Positions 1-8,215 are shown, counted from the first letter of the stretch. The stretch: DNA of 64,000 bases from Candidatus Gallimonas merdigallinarum (GCA_904373325.1 CAJFFP010000001.1:1-64000), one strand, 5' to 3'. Made by a program: numbers and translations. The notes: generated by a model from the sequence alone, not told the origin.

Positions 1-100
1 ACGGGCTAGTAGTCAAGGGCTATGCCCGCCCCGCCTTTGGCGGCACGAGCCGCAGGCGAAGTATAATGAAGAACCACCAGCTAAGCTGGTGGGTTCCTTA
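1..100. other. Hairpin-rich edge segment, possible IS200/IS605-type element end
   Basis: No gene is visible here. The stretch is dense in short hairpins: GGGC/GCCC at 18-28, CGCC/GGCG around 33-43, and a strong one at 71-96 (GAACCACCAGC, loop TAA, GCTGGTGGGTTC with one bulge). A run of structured RNA ending in an 11-bp hairpin resembles the right end of IS200/IS605-family elements, where the TnpB guide RNA (omega RNA) lies. The rest of such an element would be off the left edge. The last hairpin also lies just past the lexA stop on the minus strand and could end its transcript, though no T-run follows it. Confidence 0.35.
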
Positions 101-107
101 TTCGTTG

Positions 108-707
108 TTACATAGAACGCAGAAGTCCGACGACTTTTCCGAGAATGGTGACCTCGTCGAGGACGTAGTCCGTCAGCGTTTCGTTTTCGGGGTGCAGGAT
201 AAACTTTCCGTCTCTGCGGAAGAAGCGTTTGACGGTCGCGCCCTCCGAAATGCCGTCGTCGAACATGGCGACGACAATATCTCCGTTCTGCGCCGTCTCC
301 TGTTTGCGGACAACGATCTTATCTCCGCTGAGAATGCCCGCGCCGATCATACTGTCGCCCTGAACGGTAAGGAGAAAAAGCCCGTCGCCCGAGAACTCCG
401 CAGAGGGGAGCACATAATATCCGTCGTAATTTTCCGCGGCAAGAATGGGCGTACCTGCCGTAACGGTACCGATGAGCGGCACGCGTACCGTTCCGCCCGT
501 GTTTTTGAGCGCGACGGCGCGCTTTTTCCCTTCGGCTTTTTCGAGATGACCCTGTTCTTTGAGCCGATTGATATAATCGTACGCCGTAGCGGTCGATTTA
601 ATGCCGAGTTCGCGGCACATATCGCGCACCGTGGGCGGGAAGCCGTTTTCATCCGTATAGCGGTTGATAAAGGCGAGTACTTCGTCTAATCTTCGCTGAC
701 TGAGCAT
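108..707 (-). CDS. lexA: SOS repressor LexA
   Basis: LexA binds SOS boxes and cleaves itself when RecA filaments form on damaged DNA, releasing DNA-repair genes. The 199-residue protein has the usual length: a winged HTH in about 1-65, a cleavage site Ala84-Gly85 (VTAGTP), the catalytic Ser119 in GDSM and Lys160 in ATVKRF. The start is the ATG at 705-707, preceded by AAGGAG at normal spacing. The promoter has TTGCAA and TATAAT separated by 17 bp, and a palindrome of the Gram-positive LexA-box type overlaps the -35, so autorepression is likely. A Cys-rich small gene is transcribed divergently. The nearest downstream hairpin is at 71-96. Confidence 0.97.
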   Translation of the reverse strand: MLSQRRLDEVLAFINRYTDENGFPPTVRDMCRELGIKSTATAYDYINRLKEQGHLEKAEGKKRAVALKNTGGTVRVPLIGTVTAGTPILAAENYDGYYVLPSAEFSGDGLFLLTVQGDSMIGAGILSGDKIVVRKQETAQNGDIVVAMFDDGISEGATVKRFFRRDGKFILHPENETLTDYVLDEVTILGKVVGLLRSM

Positions 708-727
708 AACATATTCTCCTTTTGTCC

Positions 728-767
728 ATTATAGCACACTCTCCGTAAAATTGCAAACATTTGTTCT
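728..767 (-). promoter_or_regulatory. lexA promoter with overlapping LexA box
   Basis: On the minus strand, the -35 TTGCAA (751-756) and -10 TATAAT (728-733) are separated by exactly 17 bp. The palindrome AGAACAAATGTTTGC (753-767) covers the upstream half of the -35. It matches the Gram-positive SOS consensus CGAAC-N4-GTTCG except at the end of one arm. Binding here would block RNA polymerase, as expected for lexA autoregulation. Confidence 0.75.
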
Positions 768-797
768 AAAAAATTTCCTGTTTTTTATGAAAAGCTC

Positions 798-826
798 TTG
801 CTTTTTTTCGCGGAAGGGGATATACT
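798..826 (+). promoter_or_regulatory. Promoter of the Cys-rich small gene
   Basis: The -35 TTGCTT (798-803) and -10 TATACT (821-826) have a 17-bp spacer. The expected transcription start, about 7 bp past the -10, falls on the A of the ATG at 833, so the transcript would have no leader. Confidence 0.55.
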
Positions 827-832
827 TATCGC

Positions 833-1033
833 ATGGAAAAGAAGATGTGTGTTCTCGACGACGAGAAGGAATGCGACGGATGTATGGAGTGCGAGGTCTG
901 CGACCTTGACCCGAATAAGATTTGCGATAACTGCGGCAAGTGCCTGAACGTAAAAGAATACGCGACCATTAAAATCGATAAAATTTATACCGATCCCGAA
1001 GAATACGAACGGGATTCCAAAAAACGCAGATAA
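833..1033 (+). CDS. Small Cys-rich protein of unknown function
   Basis: This is a 66-residue acidic protein with eight cysteines, seven of them in residues 14-37 in the pattern CxxCxxCxxC then CxxCxxC. The spacing suggests a bound Fe-S cluster or zinc, but no experimental role is known to me. It has no signal peptide and no membrane segment. It is read divergently from lexA and ends at a bidirectional terminator shared with hflX. The promoter places the transcription start on the ATG. The only GA-rich stretch (AAGGGG) is 13 nt upstream, too far for a good ribosome-binding site, so leaderless translation is plausible. The composition and context look native. Confidence 0.75.
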   Translation: MEKKMCVLDDEKECDGCMECEVCDLDPNKICDNCGKCLNVKEYATIKIDKIYTDPEEYERDSKKRR

Positions 1034-1063
1034 AAAGGGCGGGCTTATGTTGCCCGTCCTTTT
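1033..1063. terminator. Bidirectional terminator between the Cys-rich gene and hflX
   Basis: An imperfect hairpin pairs AAAAGGGCGGGC with GCCCGTCCTTTT around a 7-nt loop. It has A-rich and T-rich flanks, so it can end transcription on both strands between the convergent genes. Confidence 0.75.
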
Positions 1064-2282
1064 ACTTTTCATTGTTTTCGCTCTTCAAAAATGCTCGGAA
1101 TTTCTCCGCATGTTCGACGGGAATGACCGCCTGCACGCGCATTCCGTCGTCCGTATATTCGACTTCGCGTTCCGAAAGCAGGGCGCGCAGCGCGCCGTAT
1201 CGCGCGGACTGCGCATACGGGACAAACAGTTCCGTCCGGACGAACCGCTCGCGCAGCATCTCGAAAATCCTGTTTTTGAGTTCTTCAAGTCCCGCGCCCG
1301 TTTTGGCGGAGATACAGACCGCCCCCTGCGGAAGCCCCGCGCGCGACGGTATTTTATCGCACTTGTTCATTACGAGAAGATAGGGGGAAGAAAAGCCGAG
1401 GTCTTTCAGCGTTTGCATCGTCGTTTCGTACTGCGTTTCATATGCGCCGCTCGCGTCGCATACGATCAGCGCCAGATCGCAATGAAGGGCGCTTTCCAGC
1501 GTCGAGCGGAACGCCTCGATCAGATGATGCGGGAGGTCCTGTAAAAAACCGACGGTATCGACGAGCAGAAATTCCATGCCTTCGATCTCCAATCGGCGGG
1601 AAGTGGGGTCGAGCGTGGCAAAGAGGGCGTCTTTGACGAGGACGTCCGCGCCCGTCAACGCGTTTAAGAGCGTGGATTTTCCCGTGTTGGTATATCCGAC
1701 AAGCGCAATCGTGCGGACGCCGTCCTTCTGACGGCGTTTTGTCTGCAAATCGCGCCGCTGTTCCGTCTTTTCCAGCCGTTCCTCCAACGCGCGGATTCTG
1801 GAACGGATATGACGGCGATCGGTCTCCAACTGTGTTTCGCCCGGGCCGCGCGTACCGATTCCGCCCCCGAGACGGGAAAGCGCGCTGCCTTTTCCTTTCA
1901 GGCGGGGATAGAGGTAGCGAAGCTGCGCAAGTTCCACCTGCAACTTGCCTTCGCTGCTCTCCGCGCGCATGGCGAAAATATCGAGAATGAGCGTCGTACG
2001 GTCGATGACCTTTTTCCCGTCCAATCCCTCCGACAGATTGACGGTCTGAGAAGGGGAAAGCTCGCCGTTGAACAGAACGGTCACGTCCAGATCGCGCAGA
2101 CGTTCGTTGAGTTCCGCGAGTTTTCCTTCGCCAATAAACGTTGCGGGATTGATTTCGCGGATCTTTGCGTACATCGTTCCCGCATATGCCGCGCCCGCGC
2201 TCTCGATGAGCGCAACCGCCTCGTCGTGCAAAATATCCGAATTTTCAGCCAGAACGGGCTGTAAGATATATACGTTCTCCAA
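1062..2282 (-). CDS. hflX: GTPase HflX
   Basis: HflX is a ribosome-associated GTPase that binds the 50S subunit and can split stalled or heat-stressed ribosomes. The 406 residues show the HflX N-terminal domain (about 1-180, with the Gly-rich LGGGIGTRGPGE loop at 138-149), then the G domain with P-loop GYTNTGKS (196-203), the G3 motif DTVGF and the G4 motif NKCD. The start is a TTG at 2280-2282. It is supported by GAGG seven bases upstream, formed by the last codons of the recombinase gene, so translation of the two is probably coupled. It would be cotranscribed with the recombinase and ends at the shared terminator. hflX near miaA and lexA is common in Firmicutes. Confidence 0.96.
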   Translation of the reverse strand: MENVYILQPVLAENSDILHDEAVALIESAGAAYAGTMYAKIREINPATFIGEGKLAELNERLRDLDVTVLFNGELSPSQTVNLSEGLDGKKVIDRTTLILDIFAMRAESSEGKLQVELAQLRYLYPRLKGKGSALSRLGGGIGTRGPGETQLETDRRHIRSRIRALEERLEKTEQRRDLQTKRRQKDGVRTIALVGYTNTGKSTLLNALTGADVLVKDALFATLDPTSRRLEIEGMEFLLVDTVGFLQDLPHHLIEAFRSTLESALHCDLALIVCDASGAYETQYETTMQTLKDLGFSSPYLLVMNKCDKIPSRAGLPQGAVCISAKTGAGLEELKNRIFEMLRERFVRTELFVPYAQSARYGALRALLSEREVEYTDDGMRVQAVIPVEHAEKFRAFLKSENNEK

Positions 2283-2284
2283 AT

Positions 2285-3364
2285 TTAATCCTCGTGTTCC
2301 TCAGTCTCTGAATCGTGCAGCCTGACTGCGCCCGCCACAGAACGGCGGTGATCTTCCGTGATCGCGGCGTAGTGTTTCCGCGTCGTATTGACGTCACGGT
2401 GTCCGAGTACGTCCGCAACAATATAAATATCGCCCGTTTCCCGATACAGCGCCGTGCCGTAGGTGGAGCGCAGTTTATGCGGCGTGATTTTTTTCAGCGG
2501 CGTCACGATTTTTGCGTATTTTTTGACGAGATTTTCCACGGCGCGAACCGTAATTCTGCGGTACTGCATGGAGAGGAAGAGGGCGTGTTCGTCGGCGGGG
2601 ACCTGCGGATCTTCCTCCTTTTGCGCGAGGTACGCCGCGAGAGCGTCGCCGACCTCCTCGGAAAAGTACAAAATCGCCTTATTTCCGCCTTTCCGCGTCA
2701 CGACGAATGAGTTATTGGAAAAGTCGATGCTCTCGTCGTTCAAGCCGACAAGCTCGGAAATACGGATTCCCGTACCCAAAAAGAGGGTGAGAATGGCGGT
2801 ATCGCGCACCTTCGTCTTTTCGTGATAACCGCTCGCGTGCTTGGAAAGCCCGCTCCCGTATTCCGCCGTTTTTAAAAGAGAGGGGACTTCGCCGCCTTCC
2901 AGACGGATGATCTCCTTTTCGTGCAGTTTCGGCGTGGAGACTTTTGTGACGTTGTTCGTCTCGATCAGTCCCTTATTAAAAAAGTACTTGAACATCGACC
3001 GCACGGTGGAGAGCTTGCGCGCCTTGGCGCGCTCGTCGCACGAGAGACGGCGGTCGCGGAAGCGGTAGTTGGAGAGATAGCTCAAAAAAATCTCGACGTC
3101 CGTATCCGTAACGGCTTCCAGATCTTCCAGCGTGATTTCCCGCACGTCTTTGCCGCGGAGCCTTTTCTTGGAGAGGAAATCGAAGAAAATGCGGAGATCG
3201 TACACATAATTGAGGCGCGTCAGCGTGCTCGTACGCGTCTCGACCCCGCGCAGAAAATCCTCGCAGAAGAGGGGCAGTTCTTCCAGAAGGGCGTCTATCT
3301 TATCGAGGTTTTTCAGGTTTCGCTCGCGATAGTAGTCGGAGCCGTCCATCGTAACGTTTGCCAT
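2285..3364 (-). CDS. XerC/D-like tyrosine recombinase
   Basis: Site-specific recombinase of the lambda integrase family, 359 residues. It has an N-terminal SAM-like core-binding domain (about 25-150) and a C-terminal catalytic domain with all active residues visible: Arg201 (GTGIRISEL), Lys225 (RKGGNK), His296 and Arg299 (HKLR), His322 (LGHRDVNTT) and the nucleophile Tyr332 (KHYAAI). It is somewhat longer than classical XerC/XerD (about 300). The start is the ATG at 3362-3364, which coincides with the predicted transcription start. An upstream in-frame TTG at 3398-3400 is part of the -35 box and is rejected; ATG at 3349 is an alternative. It is followed 2 nt later by hflX. A palindromic site and a third copy of its arm lie just upstream, so this may be a single-recombinase Xer system for dimer resolution, or a DNA switch. 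Which one cannot be told from sequence alone. Confidence 0.93.
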   Translation of the reverse strand: MANVTMDGSDYYRERNLKNLDKIDALLEELPLFCEDFLRGVETRTSTLTRLNYVYDLRIFFDFLSKKRLRGKDVREITLEDLEAVTDTDVEIFLSYLSNYRFRDRRLSCDERAKARKLSTVRSMFKYFFNKGLIETNNVTKVSTPKLHEKEIIRLEGGEVPSLLKTAEYGSGLSKHASGYHEKTKVRDTAILTLFLGTGIRISELVGLNDESIDFSNNSFVVTRKGGNKAILYFSEEVGDALAAYLAQKEEDPQVPADEHALFLSMQYRRITVRAVENLVKKYAKIVTPLKKITPHKLRSTYGTALYRETGDIYIVADVLGHRDVNTTRKHYAAITEDHRRSVAGAVRLHDSETEEHED

Positions 3365-3370
3365 ACAACT

Positions 3371-3400
3371 ATTATACCACAAAAAGGGAAAAAAGGTCAA
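3371..3400 (-). promoter_or_regulatory. Promoter of the tyrosine recombinase gene
   Basis: On the minus strand, the -35 TTGACC (3395-3400) and -10 TATAAT (3371-3376) are 18 bp apart. The transcription start would be near 3364, the first base of the ATG. The 16-bp repeat TTTTACGAATAGTTAG abuts the -35 directly, so a protein bound to that repeat could affect this promoter. Confidence 0.75.
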
Positions 3401-3416
3401 TTTTACGAATAGTTAG
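3401..3416 (+). repeat. Copy A of a 16-bp recombination-arm-like repeat
   Basis: TTTTACGAATAGTTAG, identical to the two arms of the palindrome at 3584-3621. It lies directly beside the -35 of the recombinase promoter. The matching left arm is missing except for a run of A residues six bases away. Confidence 0.85.
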
Positions 3417-3583
3417 AAAAAACTTTTTTATTGCGGAGCATGGGGAATGGGTAAGCCGCGTCCCCGAAGGTATGCTTCAAAACGTTCCAAAAGGCGTTTT
3501 CTCAGATTCTCTGAAAAATATATCCGAAAATTTAAAGCGATTTTTACGTGTCGGGAACGAAAAATCGCCGATGGGGAATGAAT

Positions 3584-3621
3584 CTAACTATTCGTAAAAC
3601 ACAGCTTTTACGAATAGTTAG
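3584..3621. repeat. Perfect 16-6-16 palindrome, candidate Xer/dif-like site
   Basis: Left arm CTAACTATTCGTAAAA (3584-3599), centre CACAGC (3600-3605), right arm TTTTACGAATAGTTAG (3606-3621). The arms are perfect inverted copies. Two inverted arms around a 6-bp centre is the architecture of tyrosine recombinase crossover sites such as dif. It has no T-run and is not a normal terminator. A further copy of the arm lies at 3401-3416 beside the recombinase promoter. Confidence 0.8.
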
Positions 3622-3855
3622 TGCAAAAAAAGCTTCCAAATTGATTTTTTCGTTTAAACCATTTAATTCTGTTACGATTCCGATGTTTCCGCGAACGATT
3701 CTTTAAAACGTCGTAATACAGTCGGTCATATTTCAGCTTGATTCAACAGTTCATATGAATTGATTTCGGGCGATTTCAGAACGATTTTTCCCGTAATCCT
3801 GCCGAGCTTCCCGCTGAAAACACAAAAAAACGATCGTTTTTCCGTCTCAGCGCAT

Positions 3856-3878
3856 CAAAAACGGCGGTTTCCCGCCGT
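3856..3878 (-). terminator. Terminator of the glycogen operon
   Basis: On the minus strand, ACGGCGG, a GAAA-type loop and CCGCCGT are followed by TTTTT. It lies about 55 bp past the amylase stop codon. Confidence 0.85.
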
Positions 3879-3909
3879 CAATCGTTGCGCCGGACATTTC
3901 AGAACATGA

Positions 3910-3930
3910 GTACTATGTCTGGCATACTAT
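3910..3930. repeat. Dispersed 21-bp palindrome, copy 1
   Basis: GTACTATG-TCTGG-CATACTAT, two bases past the amylase stop codon. It belongs to a family of five 8-5-8 palindromes in the window; in this copy the right arm carries two changes. Confidence 0.75.
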
Positions 3931-3932
3931 TC

Positions 3933-5753
3933 TTATTTTCTCGTAAAAATACCGTATGAGAACGGTTGACAGGTAATCCTGTCTGAGAAAGAATTGCCCG
4001 TCAGATGCTCCACAAATTCTCCGTTAAAATGAATGTTGTAAATTCCGCTGGAATTGTTGACGTACACGTACACGACGTCATTTCCCGTGCGGCGCTCGTA
4101 AACGATGCAACCGCTGTCGGAAAAAATCTCGTCGTACTCTCCTTCGCGGAACGCAATAAGCTGATTGCGCAATGCGCCGAGCTTCTGATAGAACGCCAAC
4201 AGCTCCTCGTCCGTATTCACCCAATCGAAACAGCCGCGGCAGAACGGATCCTGATATCCCTGCATGGCGTTTTCATCGCCGTAGTAGACGCAGGGAATCC
4301 CCGGGAGCGTAAATTGCAGGGCAGCAGCCATTTTCAGCTTTTTCTTTGCCGACTCGACTTCCTGCTCGTTCATCGAAGTGACTGCCATTTCGTCCTTATT
4401 GGCGCAGGTCTTGCCGCCGAGAACGGTCAGAATACGCGGCGTGTCGTGCGTGCCGAGAATGTTCATCAGGCAGTCAAGCGTTTGCTTGGGATAGTTGTCG
4501 ATCAGCATGTACATCGTTTCTTTCAGCTGCGACGTATTTCCCGACTGCACGAAACTGATAATGGCGTCTTTGAGCGGATAGTTCATCACGCTGTCAAGCT
4601 CATAGCCCTGCAAGTACTGCCTGCGTTCGCTGTACGCGATTTTGTTGGAAGCGTCTTCCCAGACTTCGCCGATCACGACGGCGTCGGGCGTCTGTTCTTT
4701 GACGGCAGTCCGAAGTTTTTGCAGGAAGAAATCGGGAAGCTCGTCTGCAACGTCCAGCCGATAGCCGCCGATACCGTGGCGCAGCCATGTTTTCAGCACG
4801 CCGTCTTCGCCGAAAATAAAGTTCTGAAAAGAAGCTGCGTGTTCGTTGACCGCCGGAAGCGTATCGATGCCCCACCAGCTTTCGTACGAATCGGGGAAAT
4901 TACGGAACCGATACCATTCATAGTACGGCGAGGACAGCGACTGATACGCGCCGACGCTGTCGTACCTGCCGTACCGGTTAAAATAGCGGCTGTCTGAACC
5001 CGTATGATTGAGCACTGCGTCGAGTACGATATGGATACCGCGTTTTTTCGCTTCGGCAATCAGACGGTCAAAGTCCTCCGTCGTGCCGAGCTGCGTATCG
5101 ATTTTCAGATAGTCGCCCGTATCGTAACGGTGGTTGGAATACGCTTCAAAAATGGGATTGAGGTAGATCACCGTGATTCCGAGCGATTTCAGATAATCGA
5201 GTTTTTCGGTGATTCCGTTCAGATTCCCGCCGAAAAAGTCGTTGTTTAAAACTTTTCCGTATTCGTTCGGGCGATAACTCGGCATTCCGCCCCAATCCTC
5301 GCGTCGGACTTTCCAATCGGCAATGGGACGATTCCCGACCTTATAAAAACGATCGGGGAAAATCTGATACATAACGCCGCCTTTCATCCATGCCGGCGTC
5401 TCGTAATGTTCTTCATAGACGGTGATCTGCCACGTACGCATATCCGCTTTTTTGGAGATGACGCCGTCGCGCCATTTTCCGCATCCGAAAAACTCGCCTC
5501 CGACGCGGAAATAATAGAAGAACAGCCCGATCTGATTGAAACGCAGCGACACGCTGAATCCGTTTTCCATGCGCTGCATGGAAAGCGCGGTTCGTTCTTT
5601 TCCGTCCTGAAAAAAGACGAAACTTGCGTCGAGATCCTGCGGCATATCGCCATTCCCATCCCAAAAGATGCGGAATGTTACGACTGCTCCTCGCGGGAAC
5701 GCGCCCGTACGGCTTTTACAGGCTTTATTTAATGGGTTAAAATAGAAATGCAT
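3933..5753 (-). CDS. GH13 alpha-amylase family enzyme (neopullulanase/cyclomaltodextrinase-like)
   Basis: A 606-residue intracellular glycoside hydrolase family 13 enzyme acting on alpha-glucans or maltodextrins. An N-terminal beta domain (about 1-115) precedes the (beta/alpha)8 barrel. Visible motifs are DAVLNH (conserved region I), GYRLDVADE with the nucleophile Asp, GEVWED with the acid/base Glu, and LGTHDTPR with the third carboxylate, followed by a C-terminal beta domain. There is no signal peptide. It is the last gene of the glycogen operon, 38 nt behind glgP, and probably trims branched dextrins released during glycogen breakdown. The start is the ATG at 5751-5753; the best purine-rich stretch (GGAG) is further upstream than usual. 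Exact substrate specificity cannot be called. Confidence 0.93.
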   Translation of the reverse strand: MHFYFNPLNKACKSRTGAFPRGAVVTFRIFWDGNGDMPQDLDASFVFFQDGKERTALSMQRMENGFSVSLRFNQIGLFFYYFRVGGEFFGCGKWRDGVISKKADMRTWQITVYEEHYETPAWMKGGVMYQIFPDRFYKVGNRPIADWKVRREDWGGMPSYRPNEYGKVLNNDFFGGNLNGITEKLDYLKSLGITVIYLNPIFEAYSNHRYDTGDYLKIDTQLGTTEDFDRLIAEAKKRGIHIVLDAVLNHTGSDSRYFNRYGRYDSVGAYQSLSSPYYEWYRFRNFPDSYESWWGIDTLPAVNEHAASFQNFIFGEDGVLKTWLRHGIGGYRLDVADELPDFFLQKLRTAVKEQTPDAVVIGEVWEDASNKIAYSERRQYLQGYELDSVMNYPLKDAIISFVQSGNTSQLKETMYMLIDNYPKQTLDCLMNILGTHDTPRILTVLGGKTCANKDEMAVTSMNEQEVESAKKKLKMAAALQFTLPGIPCVYYGDENAMQGYQDPFCRGCFDWVNTDEELLAFYQKLGALRNQLIAFREGEYDEIFSDSGCIVYERRTGNDVVYVYVNNSSGIYNIHFNGEFVEHLTGNSFSDRITCQPFSYGIFTRK

Positions 5754-5791
5754 AGGTTTTTGCGTGCGGAGATACTCCGCAATGACTTACG

Positions 5792-8215
5792 TTACTTGAC
5801 AGGTTTCAGATTCCAGATGTTCTTTGCATAATCGCGTATGCTGCGGTCGGCGGAGAAGTATCCTGCCGCCGCAATATTCATCAGCGATTTCTTATTCCAA
5901 GACAGTTTGTCGCTGCGATACAGATCGCTCATGGCGTTCTGCGTCCGCGAATACGATTCGTAATCGGCGAGGCACATATACGGATCGGCAACGGGCGCGT
6001 TGCGCACAAGGTAATTGGCAATATCTGCGAAGGACGTGCCGTTGAACCCGACGATCAGCGATTCCACGATCTTGCGCAGACCGTAATCCTGATTATAATA
6101 TGCGCTCGAATTGTAGCCGCGGGACCAGATTTCATTGACTTCGTCGGCGGTGAGACCGAAGATGAAAATGTTGTCCTCCCCTGCGCGCTCTTTCATTTCG
6201 ACGTTCGCGCCGTCGAGTGTTCCGATCGTGAGCGCACCGTTGATCATGAACTTCATGTTGCCCGTGCCGCTCGCCTCTTTGCCCGCCAAAGAGATCTGTT
6301 CGGAGATCTCGCTTGCAGGCATCAGCATTTCCGACATCGTAACGTTGTAATTCTCCATATATACAACGTTGAGCTTTTCGTTGATCTTAGGGTTCTTGCG
6401 GATATCCTCGGCAAGGAAACAGATCAGCTTGATGATCTGCTTTGCCATGTCGTACCCCGCCGCTGCCTTTGCGCCGAAAATATACGTCTTGGGCAGAATA
6501 TCCAGATCGGGATTCTCGCGCAGCGCATTGTAGTCCGCAATAATGTGCAGCACGTTGAGGAGCTGACGCTTATACTCGTGCATCCGCTTTGCCTGCACGT
6601 CGAACACCGTGTTCGGATCGATGACGATCCCCTGCTGTTTCTTGGCGTAAGCCGCAAACTGCTGCTTCTTGACGGCTTTGATCTCGTCAAGGCGTTTTAA
6701 AACGCTCGTATCGTCTGCGAATTTCCGAAGTTCTTCCAGCTTTTCGGGATGAAGATCGTACCCGTCCCCGATGCAGTCGGTAATGAGCGCGCAAAGTTCG
6801 GGGTTGGACTGATTGAGCCAACGTCTGTGCGCGATTCCGTTCGTCACGTTCTGGAATTTTTCGGGCGTGTAGTCGTAGAAATCGCGGAAAATGCTCTCTT
6901 TGATGATCTCGCTGTGCAGTCCGGATACGCCGTTGACGCAATGCGTGCCCATGACGCACAGGTTTGCCATGCGCACGGTGTTATGCGAAAGAATGGACAT
7001 ACGCGAAATCTTTTCCCATTCCCCGGGGAAACGGTTCCACAGATCGTCGCAGAAACGGCGGTTGATCTCTTTGAGAATCCCGTAGATACGCGGCAGTCTG
7101 CGCGCGATCAGGTCCTCCGCCCACGTTTCGAGAGCCTCGGCAAGAACGGTATGATTTGTGTAAGCGCACGTCGCCGTCGTGATATTCCACGCAATCTCCC
7201 AATTAAAGTAATTTTCGTCCACGAGGATGCGCATCAGCTCGGGAATTGCAAGCGCGGGATGCGTATCGTTGATGTGGATTGCCGCCATCTGCGGCAGAAG
7301 CGCCAGAGAACCGTAACGGCGTTTGTGGTCGGAGACGATACATTGCAGCGACGCCGAAACGAGGAAATACTGCTGTTTGAGACGGAGCGACTTCCCTTCG
7401 TAATGGTTATCGGACGGATAAAGAACTTTGGAAATAAGCTGCGCGTCCGTATCGTCGCGCATGACTTCGGCGTAATTTCCCTGCGAGAAAAGCTGCATAT
7501 CGAACTTCTGCACGGCGCGGGAACGCCACAGGCGCAGCGTGCTCACCGATTCGGAATCCTTTCCGGAAACCATCATGTCGTAAGCGATCGCCTCGACTTC
7601 TTTGGCGTTGTGGTACACGGTCTCCATGCCGTGATCCGTCCACTTTTCCTCCAAAGTTCCGTCAAAACGGACGATAAACCGCTTATCCGTCCGTTGGATC
7701 AGCCAAGACTCCCCTCCCGGCAGCCAGACGTCGGGCAGTTCGATCTGCCAGCCGTCGATGATCTTCTGTTTGAAGAGCCCGTACTGATAACAGATGGAAA
7801 AGCCCATCGCGGGATAGTTCTGCGTTGCGAGTCCGTCCAGAAAACACGCGGCAAGCCGACCGAGTCCCCCGTTTCCGAGTCCCGCGTCGGGTTCCTCTTC
7901 GTAGAGATCTTCCAGAGTCAGTTTATAGTCTTTGAGCGCGCCGGAAACCGCGTCGTAAATCCCGAGATTATAGACGCTGTTTTTCAGCGAACGCCCCATC
8001 AGAAATTCCATGCAAAGATAATAGACGCGCTTTGCTTTGGCGTTCTTTGTTTTCAGATGAAATTTCTGGTGCTTTTCCGCCATAATGTCGCGTACGCTCA
8101 TCACGACGGCGCGATAGATCTGCTCTCTGCTTGCTTCCTGCGGCGTGACGCCGAAATAACGCGACAGCTTCCCCGCAATAAGGCGCTGTGCTTCCTGTTC
8201 GGTCAACTTACTCAT
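5792..8215 (-). CDS. glgP: Glycogen/starch/maltodextrin phosphorylase
   Basis: GT35 phosphorylase that releases glucose 1-phosphate from alpha-1,4-glucan using PLP and phosphate. 807 residues, the usual length. The PLP-binding Lys sits in EASGTGNMK, followed by NGALTIGTLDGAN. The GNGGLGRLAACFLD segment marks the N-terminal catalytic core. The chosen start is the ATG at 8213-8215 (MSKLTEQEA), with AGGAG about 14 bases upstream. A TTG 30 bases further upstream lies before that ribosome-binding site and is less likely. It follows glgA with a 125-bp gap that carries a hairpin. Confidence 0.97.
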   Translation of the reverse strand: MSKLTEQEAQRLIAGKLSRYFGVTPQEASREQIYRAVVMSVRDIMAEKHQKFHLKTKNAKAKRVYYLCMEFLMGRSLKNSVYNLGIYDAVSGALKDYKLTLEDLYEEEPDAGLGNGGLGRLAACFLDGLATQNYPAMGFSICYQYGLFKQKIIDGWQIELPDVWLPGGESWLIQRTDKRFIVRFDGTLEEKWTDHGMETVYHNAKEVEAIAYDMMVSGKDSESVSTLRLWRSRAVQKFDMQLFSQGNYAEVMRDDTDAQLISKVLYPSDNHYEGKSLRLKQQYFLVSASLQCIVSDHKRRYGSLALLPQMAAIHINDTHPALAIPELMRILVDENYFNWEIAWNITTATCAYTNHTVLAEALETWAEDLIARRLPRIYGILKEINRRFCDDLWNRFPGEWEKISRMSILSHNTVRMANLCVMGTHCVNGVSGLHSEIIKESIFRDFYDYTPEKFQNVTNGIAHRRWLNQSNPELCALITDCIGDGYDLHPEKLEELRKFADDTSVLKRLDEIKAVKKQQFAAYAKKQQGIVIDPNTVFDVQAKRMHEYKRQLLNVLHIIADYNALRENPDLDILPKTYIFGAKAAAGYDMAKQIIKLICFLAEDIRKNPKINEKLNVVYMENYNVTMSEMLMPASEISEQISLAGKEASGTGNMKFMINGALTIGTLDGANVEMKERAGEDNIFIFGLTADEVNEIWSRGYNSSAYYNQDYGLRKIVESLIVGFNGTSFADIANYLVRNAPVADPYMCLADYESYSRTQNAMSDLYRSDKLSWNKKSLMNIAAAGYFSADRSIRDYAKNIWNLKPVK

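Larger units (their letters stand above)
3417..3932. other. Non-coding gap between the recombinase and amylase genes
   Basis: No convincing gene is seen. The gap holds the 38-bp palindrome (3584-3621), a palindrome AAAAACGATCGTTTTT near 3828-3843, the glycogen operon terminator (3856-3878), and copy 1 of the 21-bp dispersed palindrome (3910-3930). The short open frame at 3358-3597 has no ribosome-binding site and crosses the repeats. Confidence 0.7.

Noticed and set aside
3584..3621. The 38-bp palindrome as a transcription terminator
   Set aside because: The stem is AT-rich, has no T-run on either strand, and a separate proper terminator serves the glycogen operon at 3856-3878.
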